From Cyanobacteria bacterium REEB459 (GTDB lineage: Bacteria; Cyanobacteriota; Cyanobacteriia; Phormidesmidales; Phormidesmidaceae), in NCBI GenBank assembly GCA_018970085.1, contig JAGWXD010000005.1:62001-126000 (forward strand): DNA of 64,000 nucleotides, given 5' to 3'. Numbering within the stretch: position 1 is the first letter of the stretch; the number at the start of each line of letters is the position of its first letter. The translations under genes were made by a program, and so were the position numbers. This document shows positions 16,135 through 25,110 of this stretch, piece after piece. The notes under the pieces are model-generated. The model ran no database searches and was not told the origin of the DNA. It saw only the letters and a list, made by a program, of their open reading frames with translations.

Positions 16135-17739
16135 TTAACCAGACCATAGCAAGGTGTCGGGGTCGTTATCGGCGACCTCTCTAGTCAGGTCCCAATCCTG
16201 GTCGAGGTTGAGGCTGCGGCTGCAGGCAGAGGGACTGAGGGCGGCCAGAATCTGAGGGCCATAGCTGCGGTAATGCACCCGGGTATCCAGTAGGGCTACC
16301 ATGCCCTGGCCAAGGCGTAGAGGGGCGATAGCTCGCTCTAGTTCTGCCATCGCTGTAGGCAGCAGATACAGTCGAAACCAGTCCTGTCGGTGCCGCTTAT
16401 GGAAGGCTACCCGCCCTGCCACCAGGGGATGCTCCAGGGATGGCAGGGGCAGGGTGACAATAATCAGTAACTCGGGAACCGGTAGGGTTAGCTGATGCTG
16501 ATGCCAGAAGCTCCAGCCACTGACTAGAATCGGGCGGGGATGGGGACGGGGCTGCTCTACCTGAACTCGCGAGCCGAATTCGGCGGCTAAGGCGGCAGCC
16601 AGCTGCCCTTTCAGGGGCAGATCATTCACCAAAATCAAACAACTTCCCCGCCGGCAGGGGTTTACGCCGATTAACAGACGACGTATTTCAGCATACACCC
16701 GCTCCTGAAACTCAGGGGTATTGGGGAGAGGAAGATGATCGGGTAGATAGAGATCAATCAGGTCCTGCTGACGGTGGCAGGTAAATTTCAGGCAGGTGAG
16801 GTCCTCCAGGCCAAAGCGTTGGCGAAAGATCTCAGCCTTAATATCTTGATCCAGGGCCGCTCCAATCAGCACCACCGGTTGCCTTTGCCACACCTGACCC
16901 AGGTAGGCTGTCAGATCCACCGGCGCACAGTGGAGGGTGATGTGGGGCGACTGGTGATCGGTGCCAACCCACAGCAGGTGGTCGGGGGGCTGGAAGTAAC
17001 GCCAGAACTGTTGCCAGGTGGGGGGCATGGACTGAACGGGTAGGGGCTGACTGGGGTCAGGGTGCAGGTGTCTGAATAAATCCTGCAATAATTGGCATTC
17101 CCTATCCCCCAGCAGGTGGCATTGGTAGGGATTGGCCGGATGTTGAAAGGCTGCATAGGTGAGGGCTACCTGGGTATCCCGAATCCAGGCTTGTTGAGCC
17201 GGGTAGGCTAGGGCTAGCTGGGTCCAATCTTCACTGGTAATTGTAGTGGTGAGGGTGTGCCCCAACCAGGTTTCTAGATCATCCACCTCGTCTATCAGGG
17301 TGGGAATCCCTTCGGGAAACCGATCTCCCTGGCTGAGGCGGTCTGCCAACCAGACCTCTGGGGTGGTCATCAGGACACCGACAAACTCTGGCCCTGGCCA
17401 GCGATCGGCCACCTGAATGGGCTTATTCAACCCCAATTTTTCTTGCAGGCGGGGTAGATCTCCCATTAGCAGTCGCTGCCGGGTCGCTGCGGTGGCGACT
17501 AAAATCGCTGGCCCTGGCCACAGCAGTAAGGCGGCCAGATAGCTGAGGCGGTAGTTACCCTGGTAGGCCGATAGCCCCCCCACCTGTAGCAGAGCACTGC
17601 GACCCAGGCGTAGGGCCCGAGCCACCAACCGGGCCAGGGTCAGGTGATGGGGCCAACTGGTGTCGCCGCAATCGCGGAGAAATTCCCGTAAATGTTGATG
17701 TACCTGGGCCTCAATCACAGTCGGTGAGGGCACTGCCAT
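16135..17739 (-). CDS. DinG/XPD-like helicase relative with degraded Walker A
   Basis: This 534-residue protein resembles cyanobacterial DinG-like superfamily 2 helicases: an N-terminal EAQVHQHLREFLR segment, an acidic box IDEVDD near the Walker B position, and a C-terminal segment with VNDLPLKGQLAAAL and FWHQHQL. At the expected Walker A site the sequence reads QVGGLSAYQGNYRLSY, without a G-K-T/S, so ATP hydrolysis is doubtful. ATG 17739 is used because longer starts would run into the divergent tyrA promoter. A structural or regulatory role in DNA metabolism is possible; the helicase name rests on overall similarity only. Confidence 0.65.
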   Translation of the reverse strand: MAVPSPTVIEAQVHQHLREFLRDCGDTSWPHHLTLARLVARALRLGRSALLQVGGLSAYQGNYRLSYLAALLLWPGPAILVATAATRQRLLMGDLPRLQEKLGLNKPIQVADRWPGPEFVGVLMTTPEVWLADRLSQGDRFPEGIPTLIDEVDDLETWLGHTLTTTITSEDWTQLALAYPAQQAWIRDTQVALTYAAFQHPANPYQCHLLGDRECQLLQDLFRHLHPDPSQPLPVQSMPPTWQQFWRYFQPPDHLLWVGTDHQSPHITLHCAPVDLTAYLGQVWQRQPVVLIGAALDQDIKAEIFRQRFGLEDLTCLKFTCHRQQDLIDLYLPDHLPLPNTPEFQERVYAEIRRLLIGVNPCRRGSCLILVNDLPLKGQLAAALAAEFGSRVQVEQPRPHPRPILVSGWSFWHQHQLTLPVPELLIIVTLPLPSLEHPLVAGRVAFHKRHRQDWFRLYLLPTAMAELERAIAPLRLGQGMVALLDTRVHYRSYGPQILAALSPSACSRSLNLDQDWDLTREVADNDPDTLLWSG

Positions 17740-17860
17740 AGAAATTAAGTCCTTATTGTCGCATAGATGCTCCGGCAACACAGTGGTGTCATCCCTGTGG
17801 GATATTGAATATCTAAATGAATCTTCATAGTAAACCGGCAGGAACCTTAGAACTACAGCC

Positions 17861-18703
17861 ATGTCAACCATTGCAATTGTCGGTTTAGGCTTGATAGGTG
17901 GTTCCCTGGGATTGGATTTCACTCGTCAGGGCCACCGGGTGCTGGGAATTAGTCGCCGATTAGAAACGGCTGAGGCGGCGATCGCCCTGGCGGCAGTCGC
18001 CCAGGCGGGTACAGAGCTAGCCCTGGTGGCAGAGGCGGATGTGGTGTTTTTATGTACCCCTATAGATCAGATGGTAGGGACGGCCCGCTTGATGCGGCCC
18101 TACCTGCGCCAGGGGACCGTGGTGACCGATGTGGGCTCGGTGAAGCAAATAATTGTGGAGGAGATCACCGCTCTCTGGCCTGATTTTGTCGGTGGCCATC
18201 CGATGGCGGGCAAGGCAGAGGCCGGCCTAGCCGCAGCCCAGGGGAATCTGTTCAGGCACCGGCCCTATGTGATCACCCCTACTGCCCAGACCCAAGCACG
18301 CCCCCTGGCAGTGCTGACTGATCTAGTCCAACAACTGGGGGCAGAGATTTGTCAGTGCCATCCCCATGCCCACGATCTCGCTGTCGCCTGGATTTCTCAT
18401 TTACCGGTGATGGTCAGCAGCAGTCTGATTCAGGCCTGTCAGCAGGAACCCGATGAGGCTATTCTGGCCCTGGCCCAAACCCTTGCCAGCTCTGGATTTC
18501 AAGACACGAGCCGGGTAGGGGGCGGAGTGCCAGAGTTGGGCACCCTGATGGCCCGTTATAATCGTCCGGCGTTGCTCTCTAGTCTGGAGAGTTATCAGCA
18601 GCAGCTGCAACAACTGATCCACTTAATTCAAGCCCAGGACTGGCAGGGCCTGGAACAGTACCTGGCGGCTGCCCAGCTAGCTCGCAGCGCCTACTTGCCC
18701 TAG
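17861..18703 (+). CDS. tyrA: prephenate/arogenate dehydrogenase
   Basis: This 280-residue NAD(P)-dependent enzyme makes the last oxidative step to tyrosine; in cyanobacteria it normally prefers arogenate and NADP. The Rossmann motif GLGLIGGSLG is at residues 8-17, followed by VVFLCTPID, VTDVGSVK and the catalytic-region GGHPMAGKAEAG with its His. The helical dimer domain follows. It lacks a fused chorismate mutase or ACT domain; a separate AroH-type mutase is at 7.7-8.1 kb. It is transcribed away from the helicase-like gene. Confidence 0.92.
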   Translation: MSTIAIVGLGLIGGSLGLDFTRQGHRVLGISRRLETAEAAIALAAVAQAGTELALVAEADVVFLCTPIDQMVGTARLMRPYLRQGTVVTDVGSVKQIIVEEITALWPDFVGGHPMAGKAEAGLAAAQGNLFRHRPYVITPTAQTQARPLAVLTDLVQQLGAEICQCHPHAHDLAVAWISHLPVMVSSSLIQACQQEPDEAILALAQTLASSGFQDTSRVGGGVPELGTLMARYNRPALLSSLESYQQQLQQLIHLIQAQDWQGLEQYLAAAQLARSAYLP

Positions 18704-18730
18704 GGCCGGTAGCCCCGCCATAGTCTTGAC

Positions 18731-19333
18731 CTAGAAAGGCCAGGTGGTGAGCAAAAACACCACCACCGCGACTAGAGCCAGAACCCCCTGCAGCAGGTTA
18801 CCCACCAGGGTGCCCACAACGATCGCCAGGCTGACCTTGCCAGATTGCTGCAAACGCTGAGTCAGATTTAAATCCCGACGATGTAAAAATTCCCCTAAAA
18901 AGGCCCCCAGTACCGTTCCCAGCAAGATTCCCAGCAGGGGAATACCAGTGGGCAAAAAGGGCAAAAGCCCCAGAAAGCCCAGCACCATACCAATCATGGC
19001 CCCTCCCTGGCCCCAGGCACTGCCCCCTACCCGTTGTGCCCCTAAAATCCCTGCCAGGTAGTCAACCGCCACACTCAAAAAAAAGGCGACGATCGCCACC
19101 GCCAGCGTCCACTTTAGCCCGCTAAACCCCACCACCAGCCCCCATAGCACGATGCCCCCAATCACCAGGGTAATGCCTGGCAGGGCCGGCACCACGGCCC
19201 CGATGACCCCTGCAACCATAATCACCACCACCAGCCCGTATAACAGCAGTGGCCAGCCCTGTCGCGCTGGAGGGGTGGCAAAAACCTGAAGCAGCATCCA
19301 ATTGGTAGATAGCAGCGGCAGAGAAAGGGCCAT
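18731..19333 (-). CDS. DUF456 membrane protein
   Basis: This 200-residue integral membrane protein has about five to six hydrophobic helices separated by glycine-rich turns (GAVVPALPGITLVIGG, LGFLGLLPFLPTGIPLLGILLGTVLGAFLGEFL), as in the DUF456 family. Its function is unknown. It faces the tyrA gene convergently with 27 bases between them and is transcribed away from the phosphoesterase gene. Confidence 0.8.
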   Translation of the reverse strand: MALSLPLLSTNWMLLQVFATPPARQGWPLLLYGLVVVIMVAGVIGAVVPALPGITLVIGGIVLWGLVVGFSGLKWTLAVAIVAFFLSVAVDYLAGILGAQRVGGSAWGQGGAMIGMVLGFLGLLPFLPTGIPLLGILLGTVLGAFLGEFLHRRDLNLTQRLQQSGKVSLAIVVGTLVGNLLQGVLALVAVVVFLLTTWPF

Positions 19334-19461
19334 TACAGATCAATAACGAGACGGTCTAGGCCCATGGTAGGCCAGAATCTGGCTATTCTGATCGGTGATC
19401 TATTCTCTAGCTCCCCAGAGACAGGTTAGGCTGATAAAAACCTCCTGTTTTTTATCCATCC

Positions 19462-20580
19462 ATGGGACAGCGCTTCCGTTTTGCTATTATCAGCGATCTC
19501 CATATCGCTCGGCCGGAAACCATTCCCAACCATCCCCACCGGTTTCATCTGGTGGAGGTGAGTATCCCCGGCTTTGAACAAATTCTGGCCTCCCTGGAGA
19601 CCCTGGGGCTAGATTTTCTGCTCCTACCCGGGGATTTAACCCAGCACGGGGAGTGGGTTAACCACGCCTGGTTGATCGATCGCCTGGGACGGTTACCCTT
19701 TCCCACCTACGTGGTGCCCGGTAACCACGATGTGATCGCCCGCGATCCCAGCGATCAAGCGATTGGCCTGGCAGATTTTCCCCGGCTTTACCGCAACTTT
19801 GGCTACAGTGATGGCCACACTCCTTACTACCAGCAGGAAATTCTCCCTGGGGTCCGGTTAATTGGTTTAAACTCCAATGGCTTTGACTGCGATGGCAAAC
19901 TGCTGCCGGCGGGTTACCTGGATGCTGACCAACTGGCCTGGCTAGATCACGTCCTAGCTGAGGTACACCAAGACCTGGTGCTGGTGATGCTCCATCACAA
20001 CGTTCTGGAACATTTGCCGGGCCAATCCCTCAGTGCCCTGGGTCAACGCTATATGGTGGCTAATCATCAGGCTTTGATCAAGCGCTTAGAGGCTGCCTGC
20101 GTTCCGCTGATGTTGACGGGTCACCTGCACATTCAAGACATTGCCCGGCAAGGTCACCTGTGTGAGATATTGACCGGATCCATAGTCAGCTATCCCCATC
20201 CCTACCGAATTATTCAGGTCACCCAGGAGCCAGAGGGTCTGTTACGGGTAGAGGTGCAGTCCCATCGTTTGCAGGCGGTCCATCCCTGGGAGGATCTACA
20301 AACCATGTCATACCAGTGGATGGGCGATCGGGCCAGTAGTTTTATTACTAAATTTCTGGTTAGCCCTCCCATTGGTCTGTCGGAGGCAGAGGCCGTGGCC
20401 TTTGGTCCTGGGCTCAAGCACCTGTGGGCCACCATTGCGGCTGGGGACCCTCAATTTGACTTTTCCCATTTACCCACCGCGATTCGTCAACGGCTGGAGC
20501 CCTTTAACGCCCTGGCTGCCGACGGTACTCCCCAAGTGCTTGATAATCAGGCTGATCTGCTCTGGCAGCGGCCTGTCTGA
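19462..20580 (+). CDS. calcineurin-like metallophosphoesterase
   Basis: This 372-residue protein has the complete dinuclear-metal motif set: ISDLH (Asp12, His14), LLPGDLTQHG, VPGNHD, MLHHN and GHLH. The class III cyclic-nucleotide-phosphodiesterase-like arrangement (CpdA/Icc type) fits best. A C-terminal extension of about 100 residues after the catalytic core has no recognisable domain. It likely hydrolyses a cyclic nucleotide or another phosphodiester in the cytoplasm; the substrate is not determined. The start at 19462 places the first motif at the normal position. Confidence 0.85.
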   Translation: MGQRFRFAIISDLHIARPETIPNHPHRFHLVEVSIPGFEQILASLETLGLDFLLLPGDLTQHGEWVNHAWLIDRLGRLPFPTYVVPGNHDVIARDPSDQAIGLADFPRLYRNFGYSDGHTPYYQQEILPGVRLIGLNSNGFDCDGKLLPAGYLDADQLAWLDHVLAEVHQDLVLVMLHHNVLEHLPGQSLSALGQRYMVANHQALIKRLEAACVPLMLTGHLHIQDIARQGHLCEILTGSIVSYPHPYRIIQVTQEPEGLLRVEVQSHRLQAVHPWEDLQTMSYQWMGDRASSFITKFLVSPPIGLSEAEAVAFGPGLKHLWATIAAGDPQFDFSHLPTAIRQRLEPFNALAADGTPQVLDNQADLLWQRPV

Positions 20581-20726
20581 GCTCGGTAGTTGGCCCTCAG
20601 TCTCGAGCCCATCCGTTGGGTTCCCTGGGGTGATATGGTAAATGAGTTTCTACAGTCAACTAGGGGTAGGCTCTGGTTGGGTCTGCTAGAATCGATAGAT
20701 TTTCCTGAGATGGTTTGGCAACTCCT

Positions 20727-22109
20727 ATGCTCGGTGCATTCTGGCAACAGTTTACCCTCTCTACCCTTAGCCTCGATCAATGGCGCCAGGCGAGCTTTTT
20801 ACACCGATGTTTAGCCCCTCTGCGCCAGTGGCGTCAGGGCAGTTCCCTGCTGCCCTGGGGAGATGGTCTAGGGTTGCTGTTGGTAGTTCTGCTCTACGCT
20901 CTGGCCCCTTACGTTTCTACTAGCCTGATTGGCCTGCTGTTAGCCGCGATCGCCGCTTTTTGGCTACTGCTTACCCTGACTGACGAAGCCAGTGACGGCC
21001 TTACCCCAATTCATCTGACAGTGGCCCTGTACTGGTCGGTGATGGCCCTGGCCACCCTGCTATCGCCAGTGCGGGCAGCGGCCCTGACCGGTTTAATCAA
21101 ACTCAGCTTAAATATGATGCTGTTTTTGCTGATTACCCGGGTAGCCCGCCGCCCCCGGCCCAGAAATCTGCTGGTTTTAGCCTACTTTCTCACTGTCTTA
21201 CCCGTATCTATCTACGGTTTGCGTCAGTACCTGTTTGGTGCCAGTGCCCTGGCCACCTGGGTGGATGTTAACTCTAGCCTGGCCAATACCACCCGGGTCT
21301 ACAGCTTTTTAGATAACCCCAACCTGCTGGCTGGCTATCTGATTCCTGCGGTCATGTTGAGTGCCGCCGCTATCTTTGCCTGGTCTGGCTGGCCACCCAA
21401 GTTGCTGGCATTGACCGCTACCGGGGTGAATCTGATCTGTCTGGTGCTGACCTTTAGCCGGGGCGGGTGGATCGGCCTGGTGCTGGGGGGCTTACTGCTA
21501 CTGGGGCTAATCTTGCATTATTGGAGTCTGAGATTCTCTGCGCTCTGGCGTCGTTGGGCCTTACCCCTGCTGTTGGGTGGCTCCACCGCAGTTGTCATGC
21601 TGGCGGTGCTGTCGGTAGGCTCCCTGCGGGACCGAGCCCTCAGCCTTTTTGTTGGGCGGGAAGATAGCAGTAACAACTTTCGGCTTAACGTTTGGCACGC
21701 GGTGCTACAAATGATTCACGATCGCCCCATTCTCGGTATTGGTCCCGGCAATGAAGCCTTTAACCATGTTTATCCTCTTTACCAGGAGGCCCGCTATACG
21801 GCCTTGAGTGCCTATTCAATTATTCTAGAGGTGATGGTAGAAGGGGGGATATTTGGCTTTTTAGCCTTTGCCTGGATGGTGTTTATGGTATTTCAGCAGG
21901 GCTGGCAGCACCTGCAACGGCTTCGCCAGCACCAGCACCCCCAGGGTTACTGGTTGATGGCAGCCCTGGCTGGGATGGTGGGCATTTTAGGCCAGGGCAT
22001 TGCTGACACGGTGATGTACCGCCCCCAAATCAGTACCCTCTGGTGGCTAATGATTGCTCTAGTCACCAGCTATTACCCCGGTTCGAGGGGGTTGACTGAG
22101 GAGAGCTAA
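20727..22109 (+). CDS. ictB: IctB, O-antigen-ligase-like membrane protein
   Basis: This 460-residue protein has about ten hydrophobic helices and the O-antigen ligase (Wzy/WaaL) signature in its periplasmic part: SRGGW near residue 243 and the loop NNFRLNVWHAVLQMIHDRPILGIGPGNEAFN. It matches IctB of Synechococcus, first linked to inorganic carbon accumulation although it is not a proven bicarbonate carrier. The N-terminal WRQASFLHR segment is characteristic. ATG 20727 is chosen over TTG 20715. It lies upstream of the rimP-nusA block but is separated from it by a leader with its own terminator-like hairpin. Confidence 0.85.
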   Translation: MLGAFWQQFTLSTLSLDQWRQASFLHRCLAPLRQWRQGSSLLPWGDGLGLLLVVLLYALAPYVSTSLIGLLLAAIAAFWLLLTLTDEASDGLTPIHLTVALYWSVMALATLLSPVRAAALTGLIKLSLNMMLFLLITRVARRPRPRNLLVLAYFLTVLPVSIYGLRQYLFGASALATWVDVNSSLANTTRVYSFLDNPNLLAGYLIPAVMLSAAAIFAWSGWPPKLLALTATGVNLICLVLTFSRGGWIGLVLGGLLLLGLILHYWSLRFSALWRRWALPLLLGGSTAVVMLAVLSVGSLRDRALSLFVGREDSSNNFRLNVWHAVLQMIHDRPILGIGPGNEAFNHVYPLYQEARYTALSAYSIILEVMVEGGIFGFLAFAWMVFMVFQQGWQHLQRLRQHQHPQGYWLMAALAGMVGILGQGIADTVMYRPQISTLWWLMIALVTSYYPGSRGLTEES

Positions 22110-22200
22110 AAGCTAATTGGTGGAATTCTGCCAGAATTCGCTAAAATAATGGGGCTTGGGCAGCCAGACCCGGGTTCCTTCAGCAGTAATGTTTTAGGAG

Positions 22201-22222
22201 GTGGGTTAAGGCCCACTTTTTT
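22201..22222 (+). terminator. stem-loop with T-run in the rimP leader
   Basis: GTGGG (22201-22205) and CCCAC (22212-22216) form a short stem followed by six T, directly after AGGAG and 36 bases before the rimP start. Such terminator-like hairpins are common before rimP-nusA operons and may act as an attenuator controlled by NusA; it may also end the ictB transcript. Confidence 0.7.
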
Positions 22223-22257
22223 ATTGGCCTTTGATTGGCTTTCCAGCCTCCGGTACC

Positions 22258-22734
22258 ATGGTTCATCCCCTGATTCCTAAACTCCTAGAGCTGGCTAAGC
22301 CGATCGCCCAGAGCCTGGGTTTAGAGGTGGTAGGTGCGGTATTCCAGACTAATCAGTCCCCTCCCGTACTGCGGGTAGATGTGCGTAGCCTGGAACAAGA
22401 AGACACCAGTGTAGAGGATTGCGAAAAGATGAGTCAGGCCCTCGAGGCTGCCCTGGAGCCTACCGATCTATTGACCGATGCCTACGTGCTGGAAATCTCT
22501 AGCCCGGGAGTCGGAACTGAACTACGCCGCGATCGCGATTTTGTCGTGTTTAAGGGCTTTATGGTCGAGGTGCAGTTAAGCGCCCCCCATCGGGGCAGGC
22601 AAACCTGGGTCGGGCAGTTGGTCCGCCGTGACACCACCGCCCTGGTCATCAGCCAACGGGGCAAGGTCATCACCCTGCCCCCAGATCTGGTCCTGAAGGT
22701 AGAACTCAGTCATCAGTCCGCCGATCAGATTTGA
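22258..22734 (+). CDS. rimP: ribosome maturation factor RimP
   Basis: This 158-residue protein assists 30S subunit maturation. Family features are the alpha-beta N-terminal domain, VEDCEKMSQALEAALE, YVLEISSPGVGTELRRDRDF and an Sm-like C-terminal barrel ending LPPDLVLKVELSH. ATG 22258 removes nine residues from the open frame and matches family starts. It is first in the rimP-nusA-ylxR-infB order found in most bacteria. Confidence 0.93.
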   Translation: MVHPLIPKLLELAKPIAQSLGLEVVGAVFQTNQSPPVLRVDVRSLEQEDTSVEDCEKMSQALEAALEPTDLLTDAYVLEISSPGVGTELRRDRDFVVFKGFMVEVQLSAPHRGRQTWVGQLVRRDTTALVISQRGKVITLPPDLVLKVELSHQSADQI

Positions 22735-22818
22735 ACTCGTCTTTGCCGTTCGTTGGGTTAGGCGATGTCCCCAAACATTGCCATCGGTTTAGCTTTAAGC
22801 GTGTTGAGAGATAAGTCT

Positions 22819-24213
22819 ATGTCCCTGGTTAATCTGCCAAACCTGCAGGAAATGATCGATACCATTAGTCGTGAACGTAACCTGCCTAAGCATGCCGTTG
22901 AAAATGCTCTACGGGAAGCTCTGCTCAAGGGCTACGAGCGTTATCGCCGTACCCAGCAAATTGGCCTTCACTTCGATGAAGAATACTTTGACAACTTTGA
23001 CATTGAGCTGGATGTAGACGACTACGGCGAACAGGGTTTTCGGGTGCTGGCCACCAAAACTATCGTCGAAGAAGTCACTAGTCAAGATCACCACATCGCC
23101 CTAGAGGAGGTCCGGGAAGTCGCCCCCGAGGCTCAGCTCGGGGATACGGTAGTGCTAGATGTCACCCCCGACCAACGAGACTTTGGTCGCATGGCAGCGA
23201 TTCAAACCAAGCAGGTGCTGGCCCAAAAACTCCGAGACCAGCAGCGTCGCCTGGTCCAGGAGGAGTTTCAGGATCTAGAGGGCACCATTTTAACCGCCCG
23301 GGTCCTGCGGTTTGAACGTCAATCAGTGATTATGGCGGTTAGCAGCGGTCTGGGTCAGCCAGAGGTAGAGGCAGAACTGCTAAAGCGAGACCAGTTGCCC
23401 AATGATAACTACCGGGCTAATGCCACCTTTCGAGTTGCCCTCAAGAAGGTTTCTGAGGGCTCCCATCGAGGTCCCCAGCTACTGGTGTCCCGCGCCGATG
23501 CAGCCCTGGTAGTAGAACTCTTTACCAACGAGGTGCCAGAAATTGAAGATGAAATCGTTCGCATCGTCGCCGTTGCCCGAGAAGCCAACCCCCCCTCCCG
23601 GTCCGTAGGGCCGCGTACCAAAATTGCCGTAGACACCCTCGAACGAGACGTGGATCCAGTAGGAGCCTGTATTGGTGCGCGGGGCTCCCGGATCCAGGTG
23701 GTGGTCAACGAACTGCGGGGAGAGAAAATTGATGTGATTCGCTGGTCTCCCGATCCTGCCACCTATATTTCTAATGCCCTCAGCCCTGCCCGGGTGGAGG
23801 AGGTCCGCCTGATTAATTCCGAAGAACGTCAGGCCCATGTGCTGGTGCCCGACGACCAACTCAGCCTGGCTATCGGCAAGGAAGGCCAAAATGTTCGGTT
23901 GGCGGCGCGCCTGACTGGATGGAAAATCGATATTAAGGACGCAGGCAAGTACGATCGCGCCGAAGAAGACCGCAAATTAGTAGAGTTGCAAGCCGAAAGG
24001 GAGGCCGCCCAGGCTCAAGAAGCGGCAGCTAGGTCCGCTGCCGAAGCTGCTCGTCAGGCCAAAATGGCCGCTTTGGCGGCCGCTTCAGAGGCCATTGACG
24101 CTGAGGAGCTAGAAGCCGAATTTAGAAATAGTGGTCATCCTCAGGCCGATGATGTCAATGGCGATGGCCAGACTTACCTCTCAGAGGAAAATCCAGACAA
24201 TGCTGAAGAATAA
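22819..24213 (+). CDS. nusA: transcription termination/antitermination factor NusA
   Basis: This 464-residue factor has the NusA N-terminal RNA-polymerase-binding domain ([18 protein letters not shown]), an S1 domain ([16 protein letters not shown]), and two KH domains ([23 protein letters not shown] and [23 protein letters not shown]). The tail is Ala/Glu-rich (residues about 395-464) and low complexity, in place of the acidic repeats of E. coli NusA. ATG 22819 starts [10 protein letters not shown], the usual form; the frame is open further upstream. It regulates pausing and termination and may control its own operon. Confidence 0.95.
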   Translation: MSLVNLPNLQEMIDTISRERNLPKHAVENALREALLKGYERYRRTQQIGLHFDEEYFDNFDIELDVDDYGEQGFRVLATKTIVEEVTSQDHHIALEEVREVAPEAQLGDTVVLDVTPDQRDFGRMAAIQTKQVLAQKLRDQQRRLVQEEFQDLEGTILTARVLRFERQSVIMAVSSGLGQPEVEAELLKRDQLPNDNYRANATFRVALKKVSEGSHRGPQLLVSRADAALVVELFTNEVPEIEDEIVRIVAVAREANPPSRSVGPRTKIAVDTLERDVDPVGACIGARGSRIQVVVNELRGEKIDVIRWSPDPATYISNALSPARVEEVRLINSEERQAHVLVPDDQLSLAIGKEGQNVRLAARLTGWKIDIKDAGKYDRAEEDRKLVELQAEREAAQAQEAAARSAAEAARQAKMAALAAASEAIDAEELEAEFRNSGHPQADDVNGDGQTYLSEENPDNAEE

Positions 24214-24299
24214 TTGCTAAAGTAGGGGCATCATCTTAGCTTAGTTGCTATAGGTGCAAACTCATCGTCGTTGTTGTTCCTCAGTTGGCCAGAGAGCCC

Positions 24300-24566
24300 A
24301 TGCTTTCAAACTATCGGCGGTGCATTAGTTGTCGACGACTAGCCCCCAGGTCTGAGTTCTTTAGGGTGGTGCGGTCCCATCCCTATTCAACTATTGAACT
24401 CAATCAGGGTATGGGCCGTTCAGCCTATATTTGCCGTCAGGCAGATTGTTTACGCTTGGCTCAGAGGAAAAATCGGCTAGGGCGAGCCCTCAAGGCGATC
24501 GCACCGGCTGGTGTATTTGACCGCCTCTGGCAGCAGTTAGCTACTGGCGGGTCTGTTGACCTCTAG
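24300..24566 (+). CDS. ylxR: YlxR (DUF448) RNA-binding protein
   Basis: This 88-residue basic protein has the YlxR signature NYRRCISCRR with paired Cys, then GRSAYICRQADCLRLAQRKNRLGRAL. It is almost always encoded between nusA and infB, as here, and is thought to bind RNA; in some bacteria it affects RNase P or transcription. ATG 24300 is used rather than the upstream TTG because homologues begin just before NYRRC. Confidence 0.9.
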   Translation: MLSNYRRCISCRRLAPRSEFFRVVRSHPYSTIELNQGMGRSAYICRQADCLRLAQRKNRLGRALKAIAPAGVFDRLWQQLATGGSVDL

Positions 24567-25110
24567 CCCCAGTCACCGCCGGTCTAAAACCCCAGCAATT
24601 AAGACCACCACAGTAGTCTCAGGCCAGGGGGAAAAGTATAGAGTCTTTAAAGTTCACAGGGTGATTACCGACAAACTAACCAGCTAAACTTAAAACCGCT
24701 AAACTTAAAATCAAAGTACACCGGGAAACTAGCATTGAGAAACCAGATTGTAGGGAGGCTGACGCCGTTGGCGCTGAAATTAATGTCCACCGGACCAGGG
24801 TTGGCACTGCAGGACCCGACCCCTCGGACCTTAAAGGAGCCCCCTACGGTTTCTCACTTGCCCATATTCCGCCTAAATGGCTCTGCTGCAGCAGCTACCC
24901 TGAGGTGATTTGAATTAGACAGAATTAAGGGTTGTGTTGCCCCTTAAACCCCAGAATCGGTAAACTGAATTAAAGCAGCCAGAAAGAGGTCGGTTCTGGT
25001 CTACAATGCCTTCCTAAACAACTCTAGGGGTCAGGCTGGTTTGCTGTAGTTTGGTTGGACAAAGCAGGTTGAATTTATGCCATAAGCTCGATTAGCGTAG
25101 GGAGAACTGG
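24567..25110. other. long infB leader with repeats
   Basis: This 544-base gap breaks the usual tight ylxR-infB spacing and holds no plausible gene. It contains a tandem duplication GCTAAACTTAAAA at 24683-24695 and 24698-24710, and an inverted repeat TTAAGGG/CCCTTAA at 24925-24931 and 24941-24947 with a nine-base loop. A separate infB promoter is likely in this interval, but no consensus -10/-35 pair can be fixed. Confidence 0.5.
24683..24710. repeat. 13-nt tandem duplication in infB leader
   Basis: GCTAAACTTAAAA occurs twice with a period of 15 bases. Function unknown. Confidence 0.7.
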
